Assembly: GCA_028277765.1 (NCBI GenBank)
Contig: JANQFQ010000008.1
Location: forward strand, 1-64,000
Direction of reading: 5' to 3'
Length of the DNA stretch: 64,000 bases
DNA from: Desulfobacterales bacterium
GTDB lineage: Bacteria; Desulfobacterota; Desulfobacteria; Desulfobacterales; SURF-7
Translations under genes and position numbers: made by a program
Part shown: positions 1 to 10,000 of the stretch, in pieces
How the letters are laid out: each line of letters starts with the position of its first letter
Numbering within the stretch: the first letter of the stretch is position 1
The notes under the pieces: model-generated
What the model saw: only the letters and a program-made list of their open reading frames with translations
The model's database searches: none
Told to the model about the DNA's origin: nothing

Positions 1-1332
1 CTCCACGCACCCCACAGGTGCCCAGTCACGCACATGTTCCAGGGGTATGTTATAAAGCGGCAATGCCGCGTAAGCGTATTTGTCCATAAAGAACGCTGGA
101 ATCCCGCCGCCGCCGCTCACGACCTCACAGGCCCGCAGTACAAAGTCTTCCGGTAATTTATCATTATAACGAACAGAGACTGTTGGCTGGGGAACGCGGA
201 GATGCTCTGTCACGTCAAGGATGAGATAGGACATATCATTTACCGCACAAATCCCTTCCTGTGTTTCTCCTCCAACCGTCACATTCTGGTACATGGTGCC
301 ATGCGAAACCTGGGCAAGGGCTAAAGAACGGACCCTGGTGATCTGGCTGAACTTAAGCCAAAGGCATCCCAACAGTTCGTGGGCCTGTTTTTTTGTTATC
401 ATTTTATTCTCAATATCCTTTTGATAAAAAGGATACATATACTGGTCCATCCGGCCAGGTGAATAGCCCGAACCTGTGGCTTCAATGAGAATAGCCAGGT
501 GTACAAACCAGAGAGATTGTATTGCCTCGTAAAGTGTCCTCGCGGGATTTTCCGGAACCCTTGAGCAGATTGCCGCGATTTTTGTCAGTTCCTTTTTACG
601 TTTGGCGTTCTTCTCTTTTTTCGCGAGTTTTTTAGCCAAAGCCGCATGTCTTTTTGCAAACGCGATAACCCCCTCACAGCTGGTAATGATCGCTTCAAGA
701 AAATACCGTTTATCCAAGTCCTCTTTTGTATCTATGGTTGTACTGGCAATCTCTTTTTTAACTTCCTTGATCAACCCTTTCAGTCCCACTTTCAGAACTT
801 TAGCATAATCAGGATGGCACCTGCCGAGCACACCCCCTTTGAAGTCAAGAAACACCCGATATTCATTTGCATTGTAAATCCTGTCGCCTGAGATTTCTCG
901 CCACAGGTCAACACCGACTTCTTCAAGGGATTTTCCCTCCCAGTATTCAATATCTTTAAGGATAATATCCTTGTCTTCATTACTTAAAAGGCGCTGCTCA
1001 GTCTCCCTGGATCCAAGCGTATCAAGCTCTTCCTTCAGCCATACACTCGAATATTCAGGATAAAACTGGCATCCGCGGATATCACTGCTCAGCCCTCCCA
1101 CAATAAGCTCATCATCCCAGATAGCAATCCCCATATTCTCAAGCACTTCCTTAAGCGCCCTGGCACGGCGCAGGGGGGCTGGCACACCATCTGATCGCTT
1201 ATAATATTCTGTAACAATATGGCATCGGTCTGCCAGTAAAGACATGGGCGCGCTCAAGATTGAATCTTTCAGCCGTTTCAATCTAGCTGCTCCAGGATAA
1301 GATTTCTGTGTTGCTGCTGCTGCAGACGTCAT
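1..1332 (-). CDS. Glycyl radical enzyme (pyruvate formate-lyase-like), N-terminal part, cut by window edge
   Basis: An open frame runs from ATG at 1332, behind a GGGAG Shine-Dalgarno (SD) sequence 6 nt upstream, to the window edge without a stop (444 codons). The N-terminus, with its RLKRLKDSI-like start and the DDELIVGG segment, is typical of the PFL domain of glycyl radical enzymes. The last codons read APVGCVE, the thiyl-radical cysteine loop. GCVE is found in the eliminase-like branch (glycerol/diol dehydratase and choline lyase relatives) rather than in true PFL, which has two adjacent cysteines. The C-terminal glycyl-radical loop and any activating enzyme lie outside the window, so the substrate cannot be named. 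Such enzymes are cytoplasmic, O2-sensitive and need a radical-SAM activase. No sigma-54 box is evident upstream. Confidence 0.88.
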   Translation of the reverse strand, partial: MTSAAAATQKSYPGAARLKRLKDSILSAPMSLLADRCHIVTEYYKRSDGVPAPLRRARALKEVLENMGIAIWDDELIVGGLSSDIRGCQFYPEYSSVWLKEELDTLGSRETEQRLLSNEDKDIILKDIEYWEGKSLEEVGVDLWREISGDRIYNANEYRVFLDFKGGVLGRCHPDYAKVLKVGLKGLIKEVKKEIASTTIDTKEDLDKRYFLEAIITSCEGVIAFAKRHAALAKKLAKKEKNAKRKKELTKIAAICSRVPENPARTLYEAIQSLWFVHLAILIEATGSGYSPGRMDQYMYPFYQKDIENKMITKKQAHELLGCLWLKFSQITRVRSLALAQVSHGTMYQNVTVGGETQEGICAVNDMSYLILDVTEHLRVPQPTVSVRYNDKLPEDFVLRACEVVSGGGGIPAFFMDKYAYAALPLYNIPLEHVRDWAPVGCVE

Positions 1333-2104
1333 TCTGTTTCTCCCTTCAACCATTTAATATAACAGTTAAATCTTCTTAAAAAATATGCTTTAACCTACTG
1401 CATAATCAGTGTAAATAACCGTATCTTCAAAAAAAAATGTAATATATTATAAATCAGCAAATAAAGCAAAAAATATAAAATAAATCAATAGTTCTCTTTA
1501 TAATGTTTCCCCGAAAGCGGGAGAGGAAGGAGTGAGGGCGGTTACCCCTTGAATCCCCTCCCGCCAGGGAGCTTTGATGCCTCAAAAACTCACTTTAAAA
1601 TATTACAAAAGATATGCCAGAAATGACACGATCAGGTCTGCTATGGTGCGGTCATCTGTTGAAACAATGTAATGCTATAAAAAACAAATGGTTATATCAA
1701 TTAGAATTATCGAAAAACCATTTTATCCGTATAAAACAAGGATCAGGGAAAAAACAGAAAAAGATGATGTCGAGCCATATCTCGCCCTTAAAGCGTTTAT
1801 AACTTTCTAATTTAATAAAACATATTAAAGATAACACCAAATTCTCATCTTAATATATAATGAGACAGTATTGTCTTTTCGTGAAACAGGCGAAATGGCC
1901 TTATAAAAAAATTAATAATTACATGATGCTATGTACCATATTGTTTCCATATAGTTTGTCCAATTTGTCAGGATGCCCCCTATCTCTTATTATGTTTCTT
2001 TCTTTATTTCCATACAAATTCCCAATCCTAAAAAAACAACCTTGTATTTTTAAAATATATTCTTTAAAATAACCTTGTATTTTTAAAATATTAATTATTT
2101 ATAA
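1333..2104. other. AT-rich intergenic region, 772 bp, no convincing gene
   Basis: This holds the upstream region of the glycyl radical enzyme and a long AT-rich stretch. Two short plus-strand ORFs start at about 1577 (31 codons) and 1689 (36 codons). They have no family resemblance I recognise and no good ribosome sites. A C/G-rich patch around 1510-1570 looks like part of a dispersed repeat. Confidence 0.5.
2038..2091 (+). repeat. Direct repeat pair, 21 bp, 33 bp period
   Basis: The sequence AACCTTGTATTTTTAAAATA plus one T occurs at 2038-2058 and again, identical, at 2071-2091. It lies just upstream of the truncated end of the ATPase pseudogene and may mark the deletion or rearrangement that removed its 5' part (inference). 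Confidence 0.7.
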
Positions 2105-2836
2105 AGTGTTCAAGCCTACATTGATACCGGATCCTTACAGGAATCGTTTGAAGTACAAAAGGAAATTTGTGAAACATACCGGCTGGATTTTTCAAAATAC
2201 AAGCCCCAGGCCGACAAGTTTTGTCTGAATTCAGTTTTAACATCCATCGCGAGGAATGTGGGGCAACAGATCAAATATTCCAGGCTGGCGGATGGCTTCT
2301 CTAATCCCACGTTAAAAAAAGCCTTTAATTTGCTCAATCTGGCCCGGATTATCAGGAAAGTCCCATCCGCCGATCCTTCCGGGATGCCCCTGGGAGCGAC
2401 AGCTTCTGCTAAAATATTCAAGGCGTTTATGGTGGATATAGGCCTTATGAGACATCTCGCCGGCATGGCAATGGACGTGGAATATCAAAAGTAGGACCTT
2501 CTTCATATATTCAGGGGCGCTATGGCTGAGCAGTTTGTGGGCCAGGAAATGGTACTGTCTCAGAAAGAGGATATATATTACTGGTCAAGGCGTGCGAAAA
2601 GCAGTACGGCTGAGGTTGATTATCTGGTGGTGATGAACAACAGGATATACCCCATTGAAGTGAAAAGTGGTTCATCAGGAAGCTTGAAGAGCCTTCACCT
2701 TTGCCTGAACAAATACAAAAACTGCCCAAAGGGAATTGTATTATCATCACAACCATATGCAGCGATACCGGAGCAAAACATTATTTTTATACCGTTGTAT
2801 TTTGCTTTTTCAGCGACTGGAGGAAAAGATGTTTAA
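2105..2836 (+). pseudogene. Decayed DUF4143-type AAA ATPase: 5' truncated, one in-frame amber stop
   Basis: One frame reads through 2105-2836 as the C-terminal half of an AAA+DUF4143 protein, interrupted only by TAG at 2492-2494. Before the stop are the helical DUF4143 region (YIDTGSLQESFEVQ, then DIGLMRHLAG). After it come GAMAEQFVGQE, the AEVDYLVV...IYPIEVKSG nuclease-fold signature, and the closing IPLYF. The Walker A/B half is missing: a TAA lies in frame at 2102 and the AT-rich repeats precede it. Proteins of this family are about 400 residues; some 243 codons remain. A nonfunctional remnant is the simplest reading. Amber decoding as pyrrolysine would not restore the lost ATPase domain. 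Confidence 0.85.
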
Positions 2837-2875
2837 GAAGCATATTTTACCTATATACGCTTATAAATTTCAGTA

Positions 2876-4300
2876 TTATTTTTTTAAAACATCTTCAAAA
2901 CATATCATTCGATCAAAATAGTCTTCTTCTGAAATAATTTGGTCCGGTTCTCCACAGTAAATTAAAACCGGTCTTATGGAAACCCCTTTGGGGACTTTTA
3001 ATCTATCAATTTTTCCTTTTACTTCATTGATCACAGATTTCGGTATTTTTTTTCGAAATTTTATTTCACATACATATAATAAATATTTTGTCTGAATTAA
3101 CAAATCTATCTGGCAGGCTTCTTGTCTCTGGGTCTTTCTTTGAAAATAATATCCTGCGGTTTTTATACTTGAAAGATTGATGTCCAGGAGTTTACAGACA
3201 GATCGGATGTTATTCAGAATAAGACTTTCAAATTGAAAGCCCATGATAATTTCCCAATCCAACAAATTTTCTAAAGCAATCCCTTTATATGTGCCTTTGC
3301 TGATATGTTCACTTACAGGTTCAATATATTTAAGATAAAATCTAAGATAATTGTCTTTTAGCCGAAATTTAATCAACCTTGATCCTTTAATCTGCCCAGG
3401 CTTATATACAATATCTTTTGAAAGAAAATCCGAAGCTGTCAGATCTTCAAGATAGCGGCTGATGTAGCCGCTTTTTTCTTTGTTCAATTCTTTCACAATT
3501 TCGCTTAATGTTCTACGTCCATTTGCCAGCACTGAGACGATCTTTTTATACGTCTGAGCGCGTCTCAGAAATATATCGTTAAAAATTCTATTAAATTCGG
3601 AAAAAAGAATCCCTTCTTTACGAAAGCAAATGCGTTTAATGTTTTCTTCTGCCGACAGATTTGGATTGATTTCTTCCAGATATCTTGGAACGCCTCCGGT
3701 TACGGCAAGAATTTTCAGTTTTTCTTTTGCGTTTATCCGGTCGGCTTTCTTTCCCCAAAAAGCATTGCAATGGCGGAGTTTCAATTCTTCCAGTGTAATT
3801 TCAAGGGATACCCTTCCCATAAACCCAGTACTGTTCAGTATATTTTTTTCAATCCAGGATGAGACAGAACCGCATAAGACAAGGACCAGTTTTGATTTTT
3901 TTTTCAGCTGTGTGTCCCATGCAATTTTCAACTGCCCTGCAAAATTCTTATCCTTTGCACCCATCCAGGATATCTCATCAAGAAGAATCACTGTTTTCTC
4001 ATTTTGTATGATACTATTTAAAAGAGAAAATGCCTGATACCATGATTCAAGCTTTAATTTTGGAAGGGATGATTGGGCAGACAATTGCTCACTAAACGTA
4101 TTCAGTTGCTCTGCATTGGTAATACCTTCTCCGGAAGGTAGTCCTTGAAATTCAAGAAAAGTTACTGCTTTTTTACCAAACTGCTGAATGAGTGTACTTT
4201 TCCCAATCCGTCTGCGCCCTTTGCACACCACAAGTGATGCTTTTTTTAAATCAAATAAATCGGAAAGTAGTTTCAGCTCCCGGTCTCTTCCTATAAACAT
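2876..4300 (-). CDS. AAA-type ATPase with C-terminal DUF234/nuclease-like domain
   Basis: A 474-residue protein related to the archaeal-type ATPase_2 plus DUF234 family. Walker A is at residues 28-36 (GRRRIGKST) and Walker B is VILLDEISWMG with D108/E109. A winged-helix segment lies near 250-300. The C-terminus has a PD-(D/E)XK-like pattern (QIDLLI ... CEIKF). The ATG at 4300 has AAGGA 7 nt upstream. The function of this family is poorly known; it often sits in accessory regions next to toxin-antitoxin genes, as here beside hipBA. It converges on the ATPase pseudogene with a 39 bp gap. It is intact, unlike that relative. Confidence 0.85.
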   Translation of the reverse strand: MFIGRDRELKLLSDLFDLKKASLVVCKGRRRIGKSTLIQQFGKKAVTFLEFQGLPSGEGITNAEQLNTFSEQLSAQSSLPKLKLESWYQAFSLLNSIIQNEKTVILLDEISWMGAKDKNFAGQLKIAWDTQLKKKSKLVLVLCGSVSSWIEKNILNSTGFMGRVSLEITLEELKLRHCNAFWGKKADRINAKEKLKILAVTGGVPRYLEEINPNLSAEENIKRICFRKEGILFSEFNRIFNDIFLRRAQTYKKIVSVLANGRRTLSEIVKELNKEKSGYISRYLEDLTASDFLSKDIVYKPGQIKGSRLIKFRLKDNYLRFYLKYIEPVSEHISKGTYKGIALENLLDWEIIMGFQFESLILNNIRSVCKLLDINLSSIKTAGYYFQRKTQRQEACQIDLLIQTKYLLYVCEIKFRKKIPKSVINEVKGKIDRLKVPKGVSIRPVLIYCGEPDQIISEEDYFDRMICFEDVLKK

Positions 4301-4621
4301 CTTGTTTTCCTTATAAAAATATTCTCAATGTCGATTTGGTGCCCTAAAAAATATCAATAAAACATATCACTTAAATGACATTATGCTTATTAGGTATCAA
4401 TAAAAATAATGACACCTAAATTACATTATGTGTATTAGGTGTTCAAAAAAAATAATGGGCCAGCATATCTATAGTTAAAATATTTACAAAAAAGTATAAA
4501 CGTTTTAATTAAATTTTGCTCTGAAAATAGACCGTTTAAGAGCTAAAAAGATCTTTGTTGCCATTTTTTTCTACATATTCAATATGGTTAGCTCAGCCCG
4601 TCCCAGATGGCATTTTAAATA
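4301..4621. other. Intergenic region between hipA and the ATPase gene
   Basis: AT-rich, 321 bp. It holds the two-unit 45 bp tandem repeat at 4368-4457, listed separately, and the likely promoter of the ATPase gene. No ORF there is convincing. Confidence 0.5.
4368..4457. promoter_or_regulatory. Two tandem imperfect 45 bp repeats with CACCTAA...TTAGGTG inverted repeat
   Basis: Unit 1 (4368-4412) and unit 2 (4413-4457) share ACATTATG, TATTAGGT and AATAATG at the same spacing. Unit 2 contains a perfect 7 bp inverted repeat, CACCTAA and TTAGGTG, 15 bp apart. Unit 1 has a weaker version. The position 70 to 160 bp upstream of the ATPase start suggests tandem operator sites. The binding protein is unknown. 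Confidence 0.5.
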
Positions 4622-5839
4622 TTAATCTGCTGTCTTTTTCAACCGCTTCAAGATGTCCATGCCGATTCTGTCTGCATCTTTATCCGGTACGTCAAAAGCA
4701 GAGAAAACAGAGCGCCAGTCCGAAACAATGGAATGAATTCCCTCGGCCAGGTTCATGGCCTGTTGCTGCCGCTTAATTCCAAAATGCTTTGCCTCTGCCA
4801 GGAGGGTTTCAAGATCCGGAAGAATGGTATCATGTCCGATGCGCAGGACATGTTCCCTGTTAAAACCGATATTCGGCAGTAGGTCAAATGCCGGACTCAG
4901 TCTCCAGCCTGTTTCATCATAAAGCATGACAAAGTTTTTCAAATGATCATCTGTATTGCCTATCATGACATTAAAAATCATTTGTTTATAAAGCCTGCGG
5001 AGATCATGCCCCGGATCAGCGGATATGTGTCTGATAACTGCTGCCAGGTCTCTATAGCTGGCATTGTAATATCCATCGGCCTTGAGCAGAGTCTGCATAC
5101 TGACCATATGGTTGCGGCCGCCGGCACTGCTAAGATCAAAACGCTTTACCAGCAGACATTGGCCGGAGCCCATTGGAAAAAGACTGGTTTCTGCTGTTTC
5201 AATGCCTGCCTGTCGTGCCATTTCCATTACAGCGGCCTCCAGGCGAACCACATCAAACTGATCACCGGGATTGGCGAATTTAGCCAGATATGATCCGTTT
5301 TCGTCAAAAACAAGCGCCTTAGGCCTTGCCCCGCCCGGAGAACTGCCAGCTTGGAATAAAAGAGAAACTTCATCATCTTCCCCAATGTCGCCTTGCTCAA
5401 ATTTTTCCGCAAGCAAAGCCAGTTCCTGTATATGCTGTATGGAAACACCCACTGTTTTTTCATTAGGCCTGCCTTTCACAGCGTAACTTAATGCACCTAA
5501 GCCCTGATTAGCAATCAGGCTCAAAAGCCGGGGGACACGCTGATCATTGCGGGCCAGTTTATAACGGCGAACCAGAATCCTTCTGCCCCAGCTGTCTGGA
5601 AGGCTGTCTTCAAAAACACCATGGACACCGGCATGGGGCCTGTCCGCGTCAAAGTTTTCTAAGGACAACGGCAGGTGCAGCGGATCTAGCGGAAAGGCTT
5701 GCGGATGTTCCAGGTATTCGGGAAGGTAGCGGAAACGACCTTCCAGTGCGCCTCTGAAATCCGGATCATCCACAACTAGTTCGCCCGCCTTGCAGACTTC
5801 ATTTGAAGGAAAGGTCAACCATACCTGGAGCTTTATCAT
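4622..5839 (-). CDS. hipA: HipA-family serine/threonine kinase toxin
   Basis: 405 residues, close to the usual HipA length. It has an N-terminal HipA_N subdomain (residues 1-100), a phosphate-binding P-loop-like segment SSPGGARPK (166-174), and the kinase motif GNTDDHLKNF with catalytic D298. The metal-binding motif SPAFDLLPN (D319) follows. HipA kinases phosphorylate a cytoplasmic target, classically glutamyl-tRNA synthetase, and cause growth arrest. The start codon overlaps the hipB stop by 4 bp (ATGA), as expected for a toxin translated after its antitoxin. All catalytic residues appear intact, so it is probably active. Confidence 0.93.
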   Translation of the reverse strand: MIKLQVWLTFPSNEVCKAGELVVDDPDFRGALEGRFRYLPEYLEHPQAFPLDPLHLPLSLENFDADRPHAGVHGVFEDSLPDSWGRRILVRRYKLARNDQRVPRLLSLIANQGLGALSYAVKGRPNEKTVGVSIQHIQELALLAEKFEQGDIGEDDEVSLLFQAGSSPGGARPKALVFDENGSYLAKFANPGDQFDVVRLEAAVMEMARQAGIETAETSLFPMGSGQCLLVKRFDLSSAGGRNHMVSMQTLLKADGYYNASYRDLAAVIRHISADPGHDLRRLYKQMIFNVMIGNTDDHLKNFVMLYDETGWRLSPAFDLLPNIGFNREHVLRIGHDTILPDLETLLAEAKHFGIKRQQQAMNLAEGIHSIVSDWRSVFSAFDVPDKDADRIGMDILKRLKKTAD

Positions 5840-6174
5840 ATTTGCTTTTTCCCTGAATCTGTTTGTCTCTTATTTCGCTTGCCGCCGGCCCGTTTCCTTT
5901 GGCTGTTTTTTTTCTCGAATTTTTCAAACAGGTCTTCTTTTTCAGCCAGAACATCCTGCCAAGTGTCCAGACGTCCCAGGATACTGCTTGCCGTCAGCCA
6001 ATTACCGATGGATGTCAGGGGAGAACCTTTTTCCATTTTACTGTATGACTGACGGCTCAATCCAAGCCGCTGGGCAAACACGTCCTGGCTTTCGTTTCTG
6101 GACAAACGGGCCGCTTTCAATCTTTTTCCAAGCTGCAAAAGCAAGGATTCAATATTTCCTATATTGTTAATCAT
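5836..6174 (-). CDS. hipB: HipB-like XRE-family antitoxin/repressor
   Basis: 112 residues with a helix-turn-helix at about residues 17-65 (SQDVFAQRLGLSRQSYSKMEKG region) and a basic tail that may bind HipA. HipB proteins dimerise on operators in their own promoter and neutralise HipA. It is first in a two-gene operon with hipA. The ATG at 6174 lacks a clear Shine-Dalgarno, and a good promoter sits immediately upstream, so the transcript may be nearly leaderless. A downstream TTG near codon 11 is a less likely alternative. Confidence 0.9.
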   Translation of the reverse strand: MINNIGNIESLLLQLGKRLKAARLSRNESQDVFAQRLGLSRQSYSKMEKGSPLTSIGNWLTASSILGRLDTWQDVLAEKEDLFEKFEKKNSQRKRAGGKRNKRQTDSGKKQI

Positions 6175-6181
6175 AATTTAC

Positions 6182-6211
6182 TTTATATCATCGAAATCTT
6201 TTTTATGTAAA
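6182..6211 (-). promoter_or_regulatory. Predicted sigma-70 promoter of hipBA
   Basis: Reading the minus strand, TTTACA (6211-6206) and TATAAA (6187-6182) are 18 bp apart. Each differs from consensus at one base. Transcription would start about 7 bp past the -10 box, at about 6175, next to the hipB ATG at 6174. Confidence 0.55.
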
Positions 6212-6479
6212 GAATTTTTAATAATTTATAAAATAAAATGATAAATTTTTAAAATAGCATAATTTTAAGGAAGACGACAAAGATTTCTAATTTTCATCAT
6301 GAAAAGATTCGTGTTAATTCGACTGTTCGGGCGGAGCCAAAACTGAAAACACAACTTGTGCAGGCGTAGCCGGAGACGGAGCCCCATGCGGATTCGTGGA
6401 AAACATTTTTATAAATTTAATACAATCTGACAACCGAAAACAAAATTTCTTGGTACAAAATTCTTAAACCGTCTATTTT

Positions 6480-6572
6480 ACCCTGTTAAATGCTGCCCAG
6501 CAGCCCCTTTCAGGGATTTAACAGGGTGAACCCCTAAAATATGCCTTTTAAGGGTTAATCAGGGGCTTTTTT
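6480..6572 (+). other. Structured intergenic block: two hairpins ending in a terminator-like T run
   Basis: ACCCTGTTAAAT (6480-6491) pairs perfectly with ATTTAACAGGGT (6516-6527). AACCCCTAAAA (6529-6539) pairs with TTTTAAGGGTT (6546-6556) with one mismatch. AGCCCCT inside the first loop (6502-6508) can pair with AGGGGCT (6561-6567), which leads into six T. The T run makes this terminator-like on the plus strand, but no plus-strand gene precedes it. It could be an unannotated small RNA, a mobile repeat or a leftover element. Confidence 0.45.
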
Positions 6573-6670
6573 CACGATATTTGATATTTTATCATATAGT
6601 TAGCTTGGTGTGACCCTATTTCCTGTTTCATTTCAATACCCACACCTTATCTTTGGGGCAATTAAAATTT

Positions 6671-7000
6671 CTACTCATTATCATATGCCTGAAAGGTATC
6701 CATAGCTACAGGATCTTTATCCGTCAGTTTTTCAGATATTGCTTTTAGCTCTTCTTCCACATCAGAATTCTTTAGCCTTTCCATAAATAGTTCGATGTCT
6801 TCAATTTCAATAACGTCAAAATCATAGGATTCAAGCCACTTCTTAGTTATAGATAAAAAGTTGTCAATTCCATCGGCTAAAGCTAAAATGGGAACAAATG
6901 CACCGATAGCACCTTCTAACAAATTGTTTCCCAACTTTGGTTTGACATGAGCTAATCCTATCCAACACTGTCTTATATTGTTAGTCTGGGTATTCATCAT
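6671..7000 (-). CDS. Putative immunity protein for the RHS toxin
   Basis: 109 residues, strongly acidic, with no signal peptide. It starts inside the 3' end of the toxin gene with a 20 bp overlap, behind AAGGA, which is the usual layout of a polymorphic-toxin immunity gene. The opening WIGLAHVKPKLGNN and EGAIGAFVPILALA segments look like a conserved small family, and the C-terminal half is rich in E and D (DVIEIEDIELFMERL). The role, binding and inhibiting the cognate C-terminal toxin in the cytoplasm, is inferred from position and charge rather than from a named family. Confidence 0.75.
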   Translation of the reverse strand: MMNTQTNNIRQCWIGLAHVKPKLGNNLLEGAIGAFVPILALADGIDNFLSITKKWLESYDFDVIEIEDIELFMERLKNSDVEEELKAISEKLTDKDPVAMDTFQAYDNE

Positions 7001-10000
7001 GTGTCCTTATTTTTGTACCGTCTTGTTTTTTCCCGTGAAAATGTCCTCTCCCTTTTTTAGGTGTAGCATGCTTAACAGTTGTGCCACCTTTACCAGCTCT
7101 TGCTCTTGCTGCATCCTTCGCTTTTTTTAAAGATGAATTCTTCTTGACATGTATTTTAGGTTTCCCACTAGGGCCAAGTTCATTCTCAGGAATTCCTTTT
7201 TTGATATTCTTCGCTCTAATTTCTGATGCTGATTTATTTGAGGCTCTTTTAGCAACATCTTCAACAGCATTATCGCTTTTCTTCAAGAAGTCTAGATTAA
7301 AAAATCCTGCAACAGTCTCACCAACTTTAACCCAAGTAGACACGCTCGTTGGGTCATCTTTTATTGCAGCTCCAGCTTCTACTGTTCCTTTTACATCACC
7401 TATTACAGGAGCATAGTCATAATAAGCTTCACCAACTTCATAAGCTAAATCTGCTGTTCCTTGAGCTACTTCAACCTTTCTTTGTTTCTTATATTGTAAA
7501 TTCCTTATAGCTATATCATTTTGTAGTGCCAATTTTGCTGATCTCTTAGGCTTATGCCCATTTGGATCAACATATATCAACGGATTATTCCGGCAATAAG
7601 CATACCTATTCAAAGTCTGAGGGTCAAAATAATTCGGTACAATACTATCCGCTGAAATGAACATCCCAATCGCCGGATCATAGAACCTGGCATTATAATT
7701 ATAGAGATTAGTAGAAGTATCGAGTTCCTGGTCCGTGTACTTGTAATCAGATGTGTCGGCAGACCCTGGGGGATATTGCTGATTATGTAATTGTAGACCA
7801 TATGAAATATATGTTGTCTCTTCTTGTGTGGGATCGCGTTCAGTGGGGTTAAATTTTGTTAATACTGAAGAACTGCCAAGGTGGTCCTTGTGAAAGTAAG
7901 ATATTCCGTCATCATCTTTTTTTGCAATTCTTAAACTACCGGCAAAGATATAATTGGTCGGCTCACCATTAATGCTTTCATAAGATTCATTAATATAACA
8001 TGTCTCTGTATCTATATTACCATATCCATCACTAATCCTTTTTATTACCCTGTTCCCTTCCCCATCATATTTGAATTCCGTGTGAATATATTCACTGGGA
8101 TCGGTCCCATGAGAAACTTTAACCGGCATGTTGTCGGCATTATAAAAAATGCTGCCTCTTGATGGTAGGGGTGATATATTAGGTTGTGTGAGGTCCGGAC
8201 CTGATGAAAGGTTGCCATTGGCGTCATATATAAAATTTACAGAATTATCATCATTTATCGTAATATCTTGAACCGCATGGACCTGATAATTTGGATCATA
8301 GTAGTACTCAAGGTTGGTATTCTTTAGCCATTGGTATGGATATGAAATGGGGGAACCAGGGATCACTTCAAAATATTCATCAGTCAGACGGTGAAGCGTA
8401 TCATACTCGTATGTGAATTCCAGATAATTTTCAAGGTCCCTAATTTCCTTGATATCTCCTGCCGCTGTATAAACATATTCAAATGACATCACCGGACCGT
8501 CATTTACTGGCGGGATAGTATTAGGATTGTCGTGCAGTGTTGCAAGTGCATCAAGACGGCCAGACCTTGTGTTATATGAGTACACTGTTGACAGGGTGCA
8601 ATCACTAGGCCCCTGGCTGAATATCTTTCCTAACTGCCCGCCTGGCGTGTAATTAAGGAAATTCCCAATGGGAAAGAGCCCACCATCATGGATTTCACCT
8701 TGATGTCCTGATCCAGCCCAGTATTTATAATCCAAGGTGTATCCATTGGGCGCTACCATACGTTTCAGCTTGCCTGAAAAGGTATATTCATATGATGTAG
8801 TATAGGAACCAATATCAGTGAGATCCTTTGTAATGCTTTTCACCCGGACCATGGTGTCATATTCATCATAAGTTATTGTAGCAACCGCATTGGAAACCGA
8901 ATACATATTGCCAATGCCGTTGTCCAAAGCTTGATCATAAACATAGGTAACATCATGATTGTCATCCGGGTTTTCCGTGATCGTATAGTTCTTTAAAGTT
9001 ACACGGTCCAGTGCATCATAATAAAACGTGATGACCTGGCCTTTGGTGTCTGCCTGTGTTTTGAGGTTGCCGTTTGGATAATAGGTATATTGCCGTAAGC
9101 CAAGATCAGGATCATGCATCTCCCGCTGCCTGCCAAGAGTGTCATAGCTCATGATAATTTCATGGCCCAAATGATTCCTTACAACAAGAAGATCACCCAC
9201 GGCATTGTATTCATAGGTTGTTGTATAAATATCAGGCAATGCAGCATGTTCAATCACGTTAATAGTATTGCCCAGATAATCATTAATCATTGTTGTCTCA
9301 GATCCGTCCGGATCAGTGGCTTTCGTCAAAAAACCATTATAATCAAATGATGTAACAATAACGGGCTCATCTAATGCATTGTTTGCTCTAGTTTCCAGTG
9401 GTCTTGATTGATCATCATATATTGTGCGCTGCCACGGGTAATCACTGTTTTCCTCAGGAAATTCAACATCACCCAGACTTAAATCAAAAGGCCCCACACC
9501 CCACTCTACCCTTCCCATGTTGTCATAATATGTTTTTGTTCTTGCTGTGTATATGCTGCAAGCAAAGGGATCTGAAGGATCAACGCATTTCGGGCCACTC
9601 TCGTTTTGGCTAATTATCGGCCTGTTATACCCGTCATATTTTACAATAGATTCAATCCATCCTTGTGTTACAGAACCAGATTGATAAACATGCTCCTTGA
9701 CTCTGGTTGTTGTAGTTTTCGGATCAATGCCGTCGCCGGCAAACACTGCTTCCTCATAGGCCTTTGTAATTTCTCCGCCGTCAGGATAGTTCACACTGGT
9801 TACGCGGCCAAAGCCATCAAAGTTGTAAAGAGTTGTATTACTGTTTTCATCTGTTATGCTTTCAGCTTTCCCGCACCGGTAGTCATAAGCATCATAAGTA
9901 ATCACATGGGATACTCCGCTTGTTTCCGGATAGGTGATGGTTTGGGGAAATGTTTCTGATAGGGAGTCGTATGCTGTTAATGTTGTGTTTCCATTTTCAT

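Larger units (their letters stand above)
6175..6670. other. Intergenic region between the immunity gene and hipB
   Basis: 496 bp with the hipBA promoter at the right and a hairpin-rich block at 6480-6572 at the left. Around 6307-6410 are short motifs of dispersed-repeat character (two ATTCGTG copies). No gene is seen. Confidence 0.5.

Noticed and set aside
1577-1802. Short plus-strand ORFs between the glycyl radical enzyme and the ATPase remnant
   Set aside because: No recognisable family and poor start signals in AT-rich DNA. A decayed gene fragment cannot be excluded.
2492-2494. Amber codon read as pyrrolysine in the ATPase remnant
   Set aside because: The gene also lacks its whole ATPase half, so decay explains it better.
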